Assembly (NCBI RefSeq): GCF_965363235.1
Contig: NC_134840.1
Span: forward strand, 1,922,001 to 1,986,000
Source of the DNA: Mytilus galloprovincialis
Lineage: Eukaryota > Mollusca > Bivalvia > Mytilida > Mytilidae
DNA length: 64,000 nucleotides
Reading direction: 5' to 3'
Shown here: positions 13,040-25,015 of the stretch, piece after piece
Numbering within the stretch: the stretch's first letter is position 1
Layout of the letters: each line of letters starts with the position of its first letter
Translations under genes and position numbers: made by a program
The notes under the pieces: generated by a model
Told to the model about the DNA's origin: nothing
Seen by the model: only the letters and a program-made list of their open reading frames with translations
Databases searched by the model: none

Positions 13040-13335
13040 AGTCTTACTATTTTTATGCCCCATTTATGGGCATTATGTTTTCTGGTCTGTCCGTCTGTCC
13101 TGCTTCAGGTTAAAGTTTATGGTCGAGGTAGTTTTTGATGAAGTTGAAATCCAACTTGAAACTTAGTACACATGTGTTCCTTATGACATGATCATTCTAA
13201 TTTTACTGCCAAATTAAAGATTTTACCTAGTTTTCAGGGTCCACTGAACATAGAAAATGATTGTACGGATGGGAAATCCATGAACTTATGACACATTCTT
13301 GTTTGAAGAAAAAAAATATGTCATAACGATAATGG
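13040..13335 (+). repeat. Interspersed repeat of a family widespread in bivalves
   Basis: Starts 'tatgccccatttatgggcat', passes through 'ggtctgtccgtctgtcc', 'tcaggttaaagttta', 'gtagtttttgatgaagttga' and 'cttgaaacttagtacacatg', and ends with 'gacacattcttgtt'. From memory, sequences with this order of phrases occur in large numbers in bivalve genomes. No terminal repeats or coding frame are visible; the copy looks old, with scattered differences from the form I remember. Class not assigned. Confidence 0.6.
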
Positions 13336-13542
13336 AACAAAGCAGGCTTGGTTAATGGGCTTGCTTTTATAGTAATTCAAGTTACCTTTTATTCACCTTC
13401 TTCCACCTCAGAGCAATCAGCTCTTTGATTCCATTGTGGCGTCAGTTATTTTCTAATGTGGAGTGAAAATTTGAGGAGATTAAGCTTTGTGATGTCCAGT
13501 AATGGCAGACAAAAAGGGATAAGCTGAATATCTGAACCTTTT

Positions 13543-13962
13543 AATGGTCCGAGACCACAATGTCAATTATTTCGTAGTGCAGAGACAATAAATGAAAATT
13601 AAAAAAATCCCACCTGGGCCTTCTCAATAAAATATTACAGTGTGTTGTACTACTTTTGGTACAAATTATATCAAAATTATAGAAAACTTCATCAGCTCAA
13701 ACTCCAAATATGGACAATTTTATGTTTAGGGGGTTTTGAGATCTTTTGACAGCTTTAGAAGTGCTAATTTTAAAACTTTTTCAGCTGTACAAAATCACTA
13801 ATTTACTCTAAAATTCTGGACACAAATTTTTTAACAGTTTAATTTCAACCCCTACTTGCAATTTGGATATAAAACATGAAGAAATAAATTTGGAAGGTGT
13901 ATAAAAAAAATTGGCAAGTAACACACCGTCAACACTAGGGACGACTATTGTGGTCTCAGACC
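13543..13962. mobile_element. Inverted-repeat element (about 420 bp)
   Basis: The ends are reverse complements: left 'ggtccgagaccacaat', right 'attgtggtctcagacc', giving the terminus GGTCTGAGACCACAAT with one difference. The motif 'taat' stands on both outer sides and may be the target duplication. The interior is AT-rich with no coding frame. I infer a non-autonomous DNA transposon. Confidence 0.6.
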
Positions 13963-13970
13963 TAATGAAT

Positions 13971-14042
13971 GGTCCTCATGATAATTTTTGACCATTTGCA
14001 GACCATTGAATGTAAAAAATATCATCATGATCATTAGGACCT
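13971..14042. mobile_element. Tiny palindromic element
   Basis: About 72 bp whose ends, 'ggtcctcatgat' and 'atgatcattaggacc', are imperfect reverse complements. It lies just beside the preceding inverted-repeat element and opens with the same GGTC, so it may be a related or nested fragment. Confidence 0.4.
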
Positions 14043-14704
14043 TTAAAGTATATGTGAATTAAGAGCTACATGTGTATGCACATTTCCATACCTACAGAAT
14101 GTAGCACACAATTTGAGATCAGGCGTACTCCCAGGGGCAACATCATATACAAAAATGTCAAAAATGTTCAGACATGACAGATATAGCCTTCGTTATTCAT
14201 ATCCATAATATAATTACACTAACAAATCAGTGTCTTTTGCTGTATTTAGGCTATATAGAAAGTTCCATCATGTGTAATTTCTCATAGTTTTATTTATAGT
14301 ACGTTAAAACAGTAGGATATCAATTGAACATGTTGAACACAAATAAAAAAAGATGTGGGGGCATGAATAGAATAATATACTTTCATTGTCCCCTAGTCAT
14401 GTTAGTACTCAAAGAAAAGGTAATCATAGTATATGTACTTTATTTTATGCCAGTCAACAATCAACAAAAAAAGCAAGTACATGTACATTTTAACAGAATC
14501 TTATTAATCAATATATAGCTCTACTTCAATCTATGCTTTTTGGTTTTTTTTCAATTGTGCATTAGATGCAGTCATGTTTAATTAAGATCTTATGTATTTA
14601 TTGTATAAAACATAAGAAAAGTATCTATATGTACATTGTATGTGTTGGTAAATTCAGTACTGAAATTAGATATAACCATGATAACAAAGTTACATTTGTT
14701 TCAG
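14043..14704. other. Upstream flank of the Kelch gene, no confident exon
   Basis: AT-rich. A 3' splice site at 14704 ('tttgtttcag') implies that a 5' untranslated exon lies upstream, but I cannot place it. The frame is open upstream of the proposed start, yet that part has an unlikely composition and lies before the acceptor. Confidence 0.5.
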
Positions 14705-14736
14705 ATATTGACCTATGTTGGGGAATCAGTGCAGTC

Positions 14737-17700
14737 ATGGAAAACAATAATGGTTTGGTATTGGTAGAGTCTCAGCAGAGTAGGAGCTCAAGTCTTATTG
14801 ACTCAAATATTTCACAGACCAGTGAGCAAGGGGATGGTGTCACAACAAATAATAATCTATTTATAGACAAAGACAGGGCCCATAACTTTCTTAGAGGGTT
14901 TTCAAAACTATACCGTAACAAAGAATTTGTTGATGTTGTGCTTTCAGTTGATGGGAAAGATTTTCCCTGCCATAAAAATGTTTTGGCAATATCTAGTCCT
15001 TTTTTCATGGCAATGTTTTCAACAGATATGGCTGAAAGCCACCAAGATAAGATTGCATTACATGAGATTGACTCGTTAACAATGGAGTTAGTGTTAGATT
15101 ATATATATACAGGACAAGTGAGTTTATCAGAAGATACCGTACAACATTTATTGTCTGCGTCAAACCGATTCCAGTTGTTATCGTTACGGACAGGATGTGC
15201 TGAATTCATGATGAATCATATCACTGTTGTTAATTGTATTGGTGTTTATTTCTTTGCCAAAGCACATGAGTGTGAGATCTTAGCTTTAAAAGCAAAAGAG
15301 ATTATTAATAATCAGTTTTCAGTATTATGTAAACAGCAAGAATTTTTATCTCTGCCTGCCGATAAACTTGTGGAGATTGTCAGTGATGATGATATTAACG
15401 TTACGGTTGAAGAGACAGTTTTTGAAGCATGCTTAGAATGGGTTATGACAGAAAAGGAAAAAAGACAAAATCATTTAATGGAGATCATGAATTGTGTAAG
15501 GTTTGCAAACATTACTTCATACTATTTCTGTGATAAAATTGATCCAAACACTTTATTGAGGAGTTGTGAATCATTAAGGAAGACATTAGATATTGTACGA
15601 TATTACCACATGTTACGAAATAGGCAACAGGAAATGGATCTGAACTTAATGCCAAGACAAGGCATGTTATATGAGAGGGGAGTAATGATCATAGCTAATC
15701 CGTACACTGAAGATTCTCTCAAGAAATTCAACAGTATGGAGTTACTACTGCCAAAGACAGGAGAAGTCATTTCTATATGTAAACTGCCACAAAGTTTGTA
15801 TACCCCAGGTAAGTTGTATGTCTAGCTGTTGAATCTTTGACATGTTTGTTGTACATTGTATGTATTTTTACTAGTTAGTGGATCTTGACATTGTCAAAAA
15901 CTGTTAGACTACCTTTCAGAAGTCACTTTCAGGCCTCCAAGATCCTGGCCAACATTTCAAAATTCCCCATTTCTATTCTCAATTTTATTTTCCTTAATTT
16001 GACAAAAATGGTATATACTTGTACTTGATTGAATGATGGTCGGTATTTCAAGAGTTTACCAAAGGACTTGGAAAAAACACATATTTTTGGAAATTATGAT
16101 TTTGTGGTAAAAGGAAAAATATATCACATACAACAGGTAAAACATTTTATATACATGTATATTTGAAATTGTTGCAAAAATATCTCCTTCAATTTGGTTT
16201 TATAAATTTGATGTAGACATATGACTATGATAACATACATGTATATAAAAAAAAGAACGAAAAATACCAGAGGGACATTCAAACTCATAGATCAGAAATA
16301 AACTGACAATGTCAGGGCTAAAAAATAAAAGACAATTGTACTGTATATAATATCTTTCAAAATAAATATGTTATTTAGTATTAACATTCCTAAGTAGACA
16401 ATAACATTTCAGAAATTTTCTAGATTATATTTCACACATGCTATATATATCACTATAATATTCTGCTTTGCTGTTGTGACTTTCAGGTTGTGCAATAACA
16501 GGAGAGAATCAGGTTTATTTAGCTGGAGGTGCCATACGGAAGATTAACTACAGAGGTTCTATCACAACAGAGGGGGTATCCAATAACTTCTATATGTTTG
16601 ATCAGCTAGAATGTGCCTGGCAGACTAAGGCCAAGATGAATATGTGTAGGTCACAGTTCTCACTCACAGTGGTTGATGGGTAAGCCTAATTAGGTTGAGT
16701 AAAGTTGGGACAGACCTTCAATGTATATGATGACTTGGAGTACCTAGACAGACAGACTCAAAATAAGAAGAAAGATTTGGTATGATTTCCAATGAGACAA
16801 CTATATGTATCTGTTGGAACGTTAACCAAATTCGGACAAAAAATGTAAACATCAATAGGTCACTATAAAGCATTCAACATGTAAAAGGCCCAGGCATAAC
16901 ATAATGTACAACGATTCAAAGGAGAAAAACATTGGCCTGATTTAGGCTAAAGATATAACATGTACATGTTTAAATTTGACAACTTTTGCTTGTTAGTTTC
17001 AGTGAACCTGGTTATCCCCAAAGTTAAAAGGAAGTGGATGTAAGCAAAAATAGGCAACCATATGACCTTCAACAATGAGAAAAAAACCATACTGTACAGT
17101 TTGCTATAAAAAGGCCCATATACGAAAAATATGTAACAATTCAATTGTGAAAAACTAACAGCCTAATGACACTTGTTTCAACATTTTATAGACAATACAC
17201 ATATACACATTTGTTTATTTACAATTACTTACAGGTACATGTTTGCTATTGGAGGTCAGGATGGGACAGAGATACTTAGTAGTGTTGAACGATATGACCC
17301 CCACTCTAATGCCTGGATGCTGGTGGCCCCTCTACCAAAGGCACTAAGATTTATGACAGCCTTGAGTTACAGGGGAAGGTTGTATGTTTTTGGAGGGGAG
17401 GCGTCCACAGATGTTAGTAACTCTGTGTATAGGTAAGGACTAGGTTTTATCAAAGATCACTTAATGTTACAGAAAACCATCCACAGATGTTAGTAACTCT
17501 GTGTATAGGTAAGGAGTAGGTTTTATCAAAGATCACTTAATGTTACAGAAAACCATCCACAGATGTTAGTAACTCTGTGTATAGGTAAGGAGTAGGTTTT
17601 ATCAAAGATCACTTAATGTTACAGAAAACCATCCACAGATGTTACTAACTCTGTGTATAGGTAAGGAGTAGGTTTTATCAAAGATAACTTAATGTTACAG

Positions 17701-20353
17701 AAAACCATCCACAGTTGTTAGTAACTCTGTGTATAGGTAAGGACTAGGTTTTATCAAAGATCACTTAATGTTACAGAAAACCATCCACAGTTGTTAGTAA
17801 CTCTGTGTATAGGTAAGGACTAGGTTTTATCAAAGATCACTTAATGTTACAGAAAACCATCCACAGATGTTAGTAACTTAGTGTATAGGTAAGGACTAGG
17901 TTTTATCAAAGATCACTTAATGTTACAGAAAACCATCCACAGTTGTTAGTAACTCTGTGTATAGGTTAGGACTAGGTTTTATCAAAGATCACTTAATGTT
18001 ACAGAAAACCATCCACAATTGTTAGTAACTTATTGTTTATGAATTTGTAAGGCCTATGTTCTATGGTTACAGAAAACCATCAAGTTTATGACAAGTTTAA
18101 GAAAGGGAGAAATTTATATATATCAATAGCTGATTACTAACCTTAAATTCATACTCTTCTGGTGCAATTACAGTGATTATTTATCAAGTTTTCTGATCAG
18201 TGAAATATAGATATAAAAGTTTAACCTATTCACCCTGAAGGGGACAGACATATGGTCATTTTAATACAAAAGTGCTACTAATTATAAATGTATTAGCTGA
18301 TATGAGCCTGAATAGTTATCCTTTCATATATTTGTAATACTCATATGATGTATATTTTAGGTATGATCCAACAGAAGATACATGGTCAGAGTTGCCTCCC
18401 ATGAATATAGCTCGAGTTCTAGCTGGGAGTGTTGTGTATAAAGACAAGATCTATGTTATTGGTAATATGACTGGGAAACCTCCTTCATCAAATAATCTTT
18501 TGTTAAATCCATTTTATTGCTAATTAAACTCATCGTAGATACCAGGATTTAAATTTTGTACGTCAGGCACATATTTTGTCTACAAAAGTCTTAAATAAGA
18601 CTCATTTTTGCAGAAACTGAAATATTAGCTTGTCCTGCTTAACATGGTTACTTTTTGAAGGATATATTTTAAGATTCTATTATAAATATTATGTAATCAT
18701 TTGTTCAATTAAACATGATAGAATAACAAACCTTTGCACAATGATCATAACTTATGAGTCGAAAGATACTAATGAGTCAAAAACAAACTGACAAAGCCAG
18801 GGCAGAACACAAAAAAAACACAAACAACAAAAACACAAAATATAGAAACCTAAAGACTGAGGAATACAAACCGCATCAAAAACTATGGTATTCCAGGTGC
18901 TATAGAAGAATTAGCAGTTCCTGCTCCACATGTGGCACATGTTGTGTTATAATTTATAACAGTAATATATCTCTCTTTATGGATATGTGTCATGGAATTA
19001 AATATTAAGGGCACACCTTTATTAATGAATTAACACGAGATTTACTATATTTGATCAGTCAATCAGCATGTATAAATTATTATAAATCAACTCAACATAT
19101 TTTTACTGGATTATAAAACAGCTCTGTTCACTCAGTGCAACTTTCAAAGAAGGTTTTTTATATGCATTTTTTTTTAATAAATATTCCCAGTTTAATTTGT
19201 ATTAGAAAGGTTAGAATAAAATGTTAGATCAGATATTAAAAGCCTTCACTAGCTTATGTTTGTTTGTTTTTTTAATTAGGTGGAAATTCAGCATTAAGTG
19301 AGAAATGGAAGAGAGAGTTTTTACCAGAACACTGTGTTAGTTCTGTAGAGATATTTGATCCAGAGAGCCAGACCTGGAGCCCAGGACCAGAACTTCCAAA
19401 TGCATTATGTGGAGCTGGTAAATTAGTTTCTTATAATATCATAAAATCATGTACTTCAATCTCTTTCAGCTGTATTAAAAATATTTATTAGTAATTTAAA
19501 AACAAATTAGATAAAAGGTTAGTGTTAACTCACCAAATATAAAACATAAACTGACAAAATTGAGAGTATCTTTTTGTTACATGAAACAAAAATTAAAAAT
19601 CATCAAACAAAATGTCTGTGAAAATAGAATTTCTTACTGAAAATGTAAGTTACATTTTTCATACTTATGAATGAACTGATTTAATTGCCCAGTGAAATAT
19701 ATAAAACAAAGAAAATCCCTTATCTGTATTCATTTTATACACAAAAGTAGTCTTCACTAAAAAAGATTATGCACATATTTTGTTTTTAAAGTTAAACTTT
19801 AATACATATTTTACATTAAACATTATTTATAGGGGTTATCTGCCCTTAGACTATTCATTTTTTTATGTTCTGTATATGAAAAACTAATAACTACTTTTAT
19901 GATAATTTAAATTGTACTTTATTGCATAGTTTATTTTTACTAATGAAGGTAAACATTTACAAACTTCATTTTGGCACATAACCCCCCCCCCCCCACCACC
20001 ACCACCTCCAAGAAGAAATTGTGTTGAGAGAATTATTTTACCTTATCCAATATATGTTTCCTATAAAATCACAATGTTTGATTTTGATATTGTTGTTACC
20101 AATCTATATACACATTTACACTATTAAATAAATACACAACAAATTATCTTTTGTTTAAGGAATTGTGAAATATGGAAACACCATATTGATTGTTGGTGGA
20201 GAAGATGATAAAAGTTGGATGGCAGGACTCTGTTGGTTAAAAGAAGAGAAAGGACGACAGACGTGGGCAGAAGGACAAGAATTACCTACAGTTATGAGTA
20301 CATTTGGTTGTGTTGTAGCTAACATACATCATGAAGCACCAAAGAATCAGTGA
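14737..20353 (+). CDS. BTB-BACK-Kelch protein (KLHL family), complete, 631 aa
   Basis: Expected to be a substrate adaptor of Cullin-3 ubiquitin ligases. Coding exons: 14737-15808, 16487-16679, 17235-17432, 18361-18461, 19280-19417, 20160-20353; all GT-AG, phases 1,2,2,1,1, total 1896 nt with the stop. BTB domain at about residues 48-160 (FVDVVLSVDGKDFPCHK, then FFMAMFSTDMAE, which contains the phi-x-E motif used for Cullin-3 contact), BACK at about 165-268, and Kelch repeats from about 360 to 620 with repeated GG motifs and blades such as VERYDPHSNAWMLVAPLP and VYRYDPTEDTWSELPPM. Start chosen at 14737 because an acceptor lies 33 nt upstream and the context is good (G at -3 and +4). I cannot assign it to one vertebrate KLHL type. 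Intron 3 and the 3' end are each amplified as tandem repeats derived from the adjoining exon. Confidence 0.95.
16250..16340 (+). repeat. Fragment of repeat family R4
   Basis: Contains 'accagagggacattcaaac', 'tcatagatc' and 'aaataaactgacaa', the opening phrases of the R4 family that recurs at 18770-18960, 34085-34330, 35870-36085, 38690-38880 and 56995-57130. It lies in intron 1 of the Kelch gene. Confidence 0.6.
16756..17125 (+). repeat. Diverged R2 repeat pieces in Kelch intron 2
   Basis: Two degenerate R2 fragments. One near 16765-16840 has 'ggtatgatttccaatgagac'; the other, near 17045-17120, has 'atgaccttcaacaatgag' and 'gctataaaaaggccc'. Both carry many differences from the copies at 43560 and 49645. 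Confidence 0.5.
17404..18040 (+). repeat. 76-bp tandem array derived from the end of Kelch exon 3
   Basis: Nine units start at 17404 and every 76 bp to 18012; the last is degraded. Each unit holds the final 29 nt of exon 3 ('tccacagatgttagtaactc' through 'tgtgtatag'), the 5' splice site gtaagg, and 47 more bases ending 'atgttacagaaaacca'. Donor-like sites therefore sit at 17433, 17509, 17585, 17661, 17737, 17813 and 17889, with a changed one (gttagg) at 17965. Each unit also carries the AG of 'atgttacag'; from that AG to the next donor is 36 nt, phase 2 at both ends, with no stop. Reading straight through the first donor meets TAA at once. Confidence 0.95.
18530..18615 (-). repeat. Fragment of repeat family R5
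   Basis: Contains 'ataccaggatttaaatt', 'gtacgtcaggcac' and 'gtctacaaaagtc'. The reverse complement of this order is seen at 57830-57905 ('tttgtagacgaaacgcgcgt', 'aatcctggta'), a repeat I remember as frequent in mussels. It lies in intron 4 of the Kelch gene. Confidence 0.5.
18760..18965 (+). repeat. R4 repeat copy in Kelch intron 4
   Basis: R4 phrases in order: 'aaactgacaaagccagggc', 'aacacaaaatatagaaac', 'ccaggtgctatagaag', and 'gctccacatgtggcacatgt' followed by 'tgtgt'. In the copies at 34085 and 35870 the same phrases lie directly 3' of a reverse-transcriptase remnant, so I infer R4 is the 3' tail of that retroelement. Confidence 0.55.
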
Positions 20354-21056
20354 TATTGTTGATTATAGCTAACATACATCATGAAGCACCAAAGAATCAG
20401 TGATATTGTTGATTATAGCTAACATACATCATGAAGCACCAAAGAATCAGTGATATTGTTGATTATAGCTAACATACATCATGAAGCACCAAAGAATCAG
20501 TGATATTGTTGATTATAGCTAACATACATCATGAAGCACCAAAGAATCAGTGATATTGTTGATTATAGCTAACATACATCATGAAGCACCAAAGAATCAG
20601 TGATATTGTTGATTATAGCTAACATACATCATGAAGCACCAAAGAATCAGTGATATTGTTGATTATAGCTAACATACATCATGAAGCACCAAAGAATCAG
20701 TGATATTGTTGATTATAGCTAACATACATCATGAAGCACCAAAGAATCAGTGATATTGTTGATTATAGCTAACATACATCATGAAGCACCAAAGAATCAG
20801 TGATATTGTTGATTATAGCTAACATACATCATGAAGCACCAAAGAATCAGTGATATTGTTGATTATAGCTAACATACATCATGAAGCACCAAAGAATCAG
20901 TGATATTGTTGATTATAGCTAACATACATCATGAAGCACCAAAGAATCAGTGATATTGTTGATTATAGCTAACATACATCATGAAGCACCAAAGAATCAG
21001 TGATATTGTTGATTATAGCTAACATACATCATGAAGCACCAAAGAATCAGTGATCT
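20317..21056 (+). repeat. 50-bp tandem array over the Kelch stop codon, 15 copies
   Basis: Fifteen nearly identical 50-bp units begin at 20317, 20367 and so on to 21017. The first unit is coding: it supplies the last codons (A-N-I-H-H-E-A-P-K-N-Q) and the TGA at 20351-20353. The next fourteen repeat this same segment plus 'tattgttgattat' in the 3' untranslated region. Almost no variation is visible apart from the final unit ('tgatcttgta'), so expansion was recent or is kept uniform. Confidence 0.97.
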
Positions 21057-21109
21057 TGTATAGTAGGCCTTGTTGACTTGGAAAGGTCATGTTAACTATT
21101 ATAGGTCTT

Positions 21110-21222
21110 GTTGACTATTACAAGTCTTTTGAATACTCTTTTTGACTGATATAAGTCTTTTTTACTAATATAAGTCTTTTTGACTGATATAAGTCTTTTT
21201 GACTGATATAAGTCTTTTTAAA
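21110..21222 (+). repeat. Short 20-bp tandem repeat
   Basis: About five imperfect units of 'gactgatataagtctttttt' type, just downstream of the 50-bp array in the probable 3' untranslated region of the Kelch gene. Confidence 0.75.
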
Positions 21223-22952
21223 GATGAATACAAGATTCCTCTGACAGCCTTTTAAGAACTCATTTTGTTTGTCATCCTAATGGTGTAGTCCATATAGAAA
21301 TCATGATGACAATTTCTGACCTAAATGTATGAAACCAAGTTTACATCTTGAAATGGTAAAATATCGAATTTTGTGTAAACAATTTGTGCATTAACCAATT
21401 TCTTATTAATTTGTATCTTTTAACACATACACACCACCAAGTCTGGTTGACAATTAACATGTTTTCAATAAGGACTGCACTTTGGTGTACCACAGCCCAA
21501 CAACTCTTTAAAAAGACTGTCTGGAGGCAAAGCAAATCAGAAATCAGATTAGTTGTAGATTATTTACATCATGATGTTTTAAATTATCATTACTGCCATA
21601 TTTAACTGTTGTTTGTAAGCTACAGATAATTTGAGGATTTTAGGAGTTTCCTAGTCTATTTTTGTTAGATGTAAAATTTTTATTGATTTTCATTCAGTCA
21701 ATTAAAATATTTATTACCATTAGCACTCATTTTAACGCTGCTCTTGTTTTTGAATTTTTGTGAAATATTTTGGAATCCTCTGGTTTTATCCATGTCGTGC
21801 CATTAAACATTTTACCATCTAACCCCTACCTTTCTTGCCATAATTCTTATACATACAGTTTAAAAAGCTATTTTTCAAATGTTATAAAATGCTTGTTATT
21901 TTTCATAGTTTTTGAAAGAAAAAGATACAAATGTTAAGTGTATAAAGATCAAGAGTGATTCATTTCGATCCAGATTTTTGATGGCTTTCATCTGAAAGAC
22001 AAGGACTTTTTATCTGTCTTCTTAAGTTCTGTTATTTATATTTTATCAATTTATTATATCCTTTTATAAAGCTTGATATTTTGAAACAGAGTAGCATTTA
22101 TCCTTAATTAACATATGTTTGCAACTTTATTATGCTCTTTCTTATTTACATACTAATGTCCTGTGATTGCAAATCCTGTACATTGTTTATTTAATTAAAT
22201 TTCATATTTTTGAAAGGAAGCTTTGACACAAATTGTTTACACTTGTTTTGATGTGAAAAGTTATTATGATGTTTGAAGATGTGGACAGAGAAAGAATTAA
22301 GATACAATACAGTAATATTATTCAGGATTTCATATAAAAACTGTAAACCTAGTGATTGAAGATTGGATATGGTATGTCATATCTTGTAAATGTTGTGAAA
22401 GAGAATTCTTTAGTAATAAACAATTAATTTTTAAGCTAATTATTCTCATGTGCATTATGAACACTAATAATAATATGTAATTAACCAAAATTATGGCTAA
22501 AAATAGTAAAATACTTTCCAGAACCACCCATAGAAGTAATGTAACAGTTTTATTTATATAGCAAAAATTGTGATATAATGATGGAAACCTGGAACTTGTT
22601 TAAATGTGTCTTAGATGTGTTAATATACATAACTTATTGCTAATTAAAGAAACAATGTAATTACTTTAAGCATTTCATGAGATTCTGAAACTTGTTTACA
22701 TTGACATTTTCATATTGTTTGTATATCTATTTTACCTTGCATTTTAATATGGTGACCACAATTGAGTAGGTCCACCTTATGGTGAAGTCATTTTTATATT
22801 GTTATTTGAAAGCATTTACCAATGTATGTATGAGCTGCTATCAAAATTAACACTGTGATTAAAATTATAGATTGTTTTTCTATAGAAATTATAAGTATTA
22901 AATGCAATTTTAGAAAGAAAAAAACTTTTAATTTACTGTTAGCATTAGAGGT
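21223..22952. other. AT-rich stretch, probable 3' UTR and spacer of the Kelch gene
   Basis: No coding frame with recognisable content. A canonical AATAAA lies at 22415-22420 and could serve the Kelch transcript if the untranslated region is about 2 kb, but no further evidence fixes the 3' end. Confidence 0.4.
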
Positions 22953-23098
22953 TTGTTCACTTCTAGCTTTGTGATAATGTGCGTGTATTTGGGCATTAGA
23001 GGTTTGTTCACTTCTAGCTTTGTGATAATGTGCGTGTATTTGGGCATTAGAGGTTTGTTCACTTCTAGCTTTGTGATAATGTGCATGTATTTGGGCAT
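22945..23098 (+). repeat. 52-bp tandem repeat, three copies
   Basis: Three nearly identical units of 52 bp beginning 'gcattagaggtttgttcact' and ending 'gtgtatttgg'. The third has a single change (gcatg for gcgtg). No coding content. Confidence 0.9.
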
Positions 23099-23264
23099 TA
23101 GAATTGATCTGATTTCTTGTCTAACTAAAGACTTCAAAAATCAGTATTTCTCTCATTATACAATCTATAGACTAGACGGCTAAATGATTTGTTCACATGT
23201 AAAAACAGGCCCTGCATATCTGTATTGTACAAAGCATGAGGTTACATGGTCCTGCCCTAAAATG

Positions 23265-24275
23265 TTGAAGGTTTGCATACTACAATAAAAAGTAAAGATA
23301 GCAAAAATACTGAACTTAAAGGAAAATTCAAAAGAGAAAGTCCTTTATATAATGGCAGAATAAAAAGCTCAAGTACATCAAACGAATGAAAAACAATTTT
23401 CATATTCCTGACTTGCAATTGGTACGGGTATCAATTTAACCTGAAAAAAATTTAAATATTCAAAAGAATTTTTTGACTGGATGCAAAACAAACAGTAAAC
23501 AACATGGATGAAAGGTTTTTCTAAAATAAGCATAGTAACACTCGGTTGTTAATACAGCTGATCTCAAAGTGAAATTTATATTTAATATTTATATATCAAA
23601 CTGTATATAATTAAAATGGACATTAGCTTTTCTACACTATATGGCAATTTTTTCTGCAGAGAAAACATCAAAACATACAGATATCTTTAAGAGACAACAG
23701 TAATTTACCGATGGTCAAAGCTTGTTAATCCATTTAGTATATGCCAACCAAGAGAGAAAAAACAACCATAAGTGAATCAGATGTACCCCTAAAGGAGTCC
23801 TCTTACTAACTCATAGGATCTCCTGCTTTCCATTCGTTATGTGGATTTAAATAAAGGCAACAGTAGTATACCGCTGTTCAAAACTCATTTATCCATGGAC
23901 AAAAAACAAAATCGGGGTAACAAACTAAAACCGAGGGAAACGTATTAAATATAAGAGAGCTACGACACAACACTAAAATGTAACACACACAGAAACGGAC
24001 CAAGCATCAGACAAAATCCCACGAGAATAACAAATATAACATCAAAATCAAATACATGAATTTGGGATAGACAAGTACTGTGACACGTCTTATCGCAATG
24101 TAAAATTACACTCAAAAATAAGAGAAAACAAACGACGCAACGTTAAAATGTAACACACACAGAAACGAACAATAATATAACAATGGCCATATTCCTGACT
24201 TGGTACAGGACATTTTTAAAGGAAAAAATGGTGGGTTGAACCTGGTTTTGTGGCATTCTTCTCATAATCCTGCTT
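23265..24275 (+). repeat. Cluster of R1 and R3 repeat copies
   Basis: R1 at about 23265-23465 ('aaaaatactgaacttaaagg', 'catattcctgacttgcaatt'). R3 at about 23855-24010 ('aaataaaggcaacagtagta', 'taccgctgttcaaaac', 'aacaaactaaaaccgaggga', 'taacacacacagaaacgga'), with a second partial R3 end near 24140-24170. A further R1 end at about 24185-24270 has 'catattcctgacttggtaca'. Other R3 copies are at 33648-33790, 36355-36510 and, partial, 57345-57380. Confidence 0.6.
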
Positions 24276-24706
24276 AAATAATATTAGAATGTCCCTGTTA
24301 AATAATTCCATATGATGTGGATACTGCCACCCATAACTTATCAACTGAGATAGGGAATACAATATGAAAGGACGGTTGATAAGATACTACCGAGAAAACA
24401 GAAGATGAAATCTGCATTGTTGTCCTAGGTCTCAATTTGAATTATTCAACTGAGTTAATTTCAGAACAGAGATCTTGGTAGGTCACAATACTCAATGTCG
24501 ATAATATCCTCAAAATCAAGCTCACAGAGATATTCGATATCCAAGCTGAAATGTATGGTTTTGAGTTACATGACATCTACTTTATATCTGAATAAGAAAG
24601 TAATGAACTTGTCCAGATGTATTTTACTTAATTTAGTATACAAAATTTCGAAAAAGAGCAGACTAATGCCGCTATAGGCAGCACTCGCACCCGCAAAGTG
24701 GAAAGG

Positions 24707-25015
24707 GATTAAGGCAACAACCATTTGATTTTTGTGGGGGGGGGGGGGGGGGGGGGCTATGGTTTTTTTTGGAAAAAAAAGTTTGTTTCCAGTTTTTGGA
24801 GAAAAAAATAATTTGTTTTTGATTCTGAGAAAAAAAAATTGTTTGTTTCACCCTCAGCTGCCACTATATGTAATGCTAAAATTGAAAGAAAAAAATTGTT
24901 TTCGACTTGTCGCGAAAAAAAAAGATTGTCTTTCGCCATGGGCGAAAAAAAAAATTTGTCCAGAAAAAAAACCCATAGCCCCCCCCCCCCCAGAAAATCA
25001 AATGGTTGCTGCCTA
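24707..25015. mobile_element. Inverted-repeat element with poly-G and poly-A blocks
   Basis: The ends are reverse complements: left 'aggcaacaaccatttgattt' followed by a long G run and 'ctatgg', right 'ccatagcc' plus a C run and 'aaaatcaaatggttgctgcct'-type end. The interior is a series of A-runs separated by short blocks containing 'tttgt'. About 305 bp, with no coding content. I infer a non-autonomous DNA transposon; no clear target duplication. Confidence 0.7.

Noticed and set aside
14566-14736. Upstream extension of the Kelch protein starting MQSCLIKILCIY
   Set aside because: It runs across a good 3' splice site at 14704, and its composition is unlike a KLHL N-terminus. The Met at 14737 has better context.
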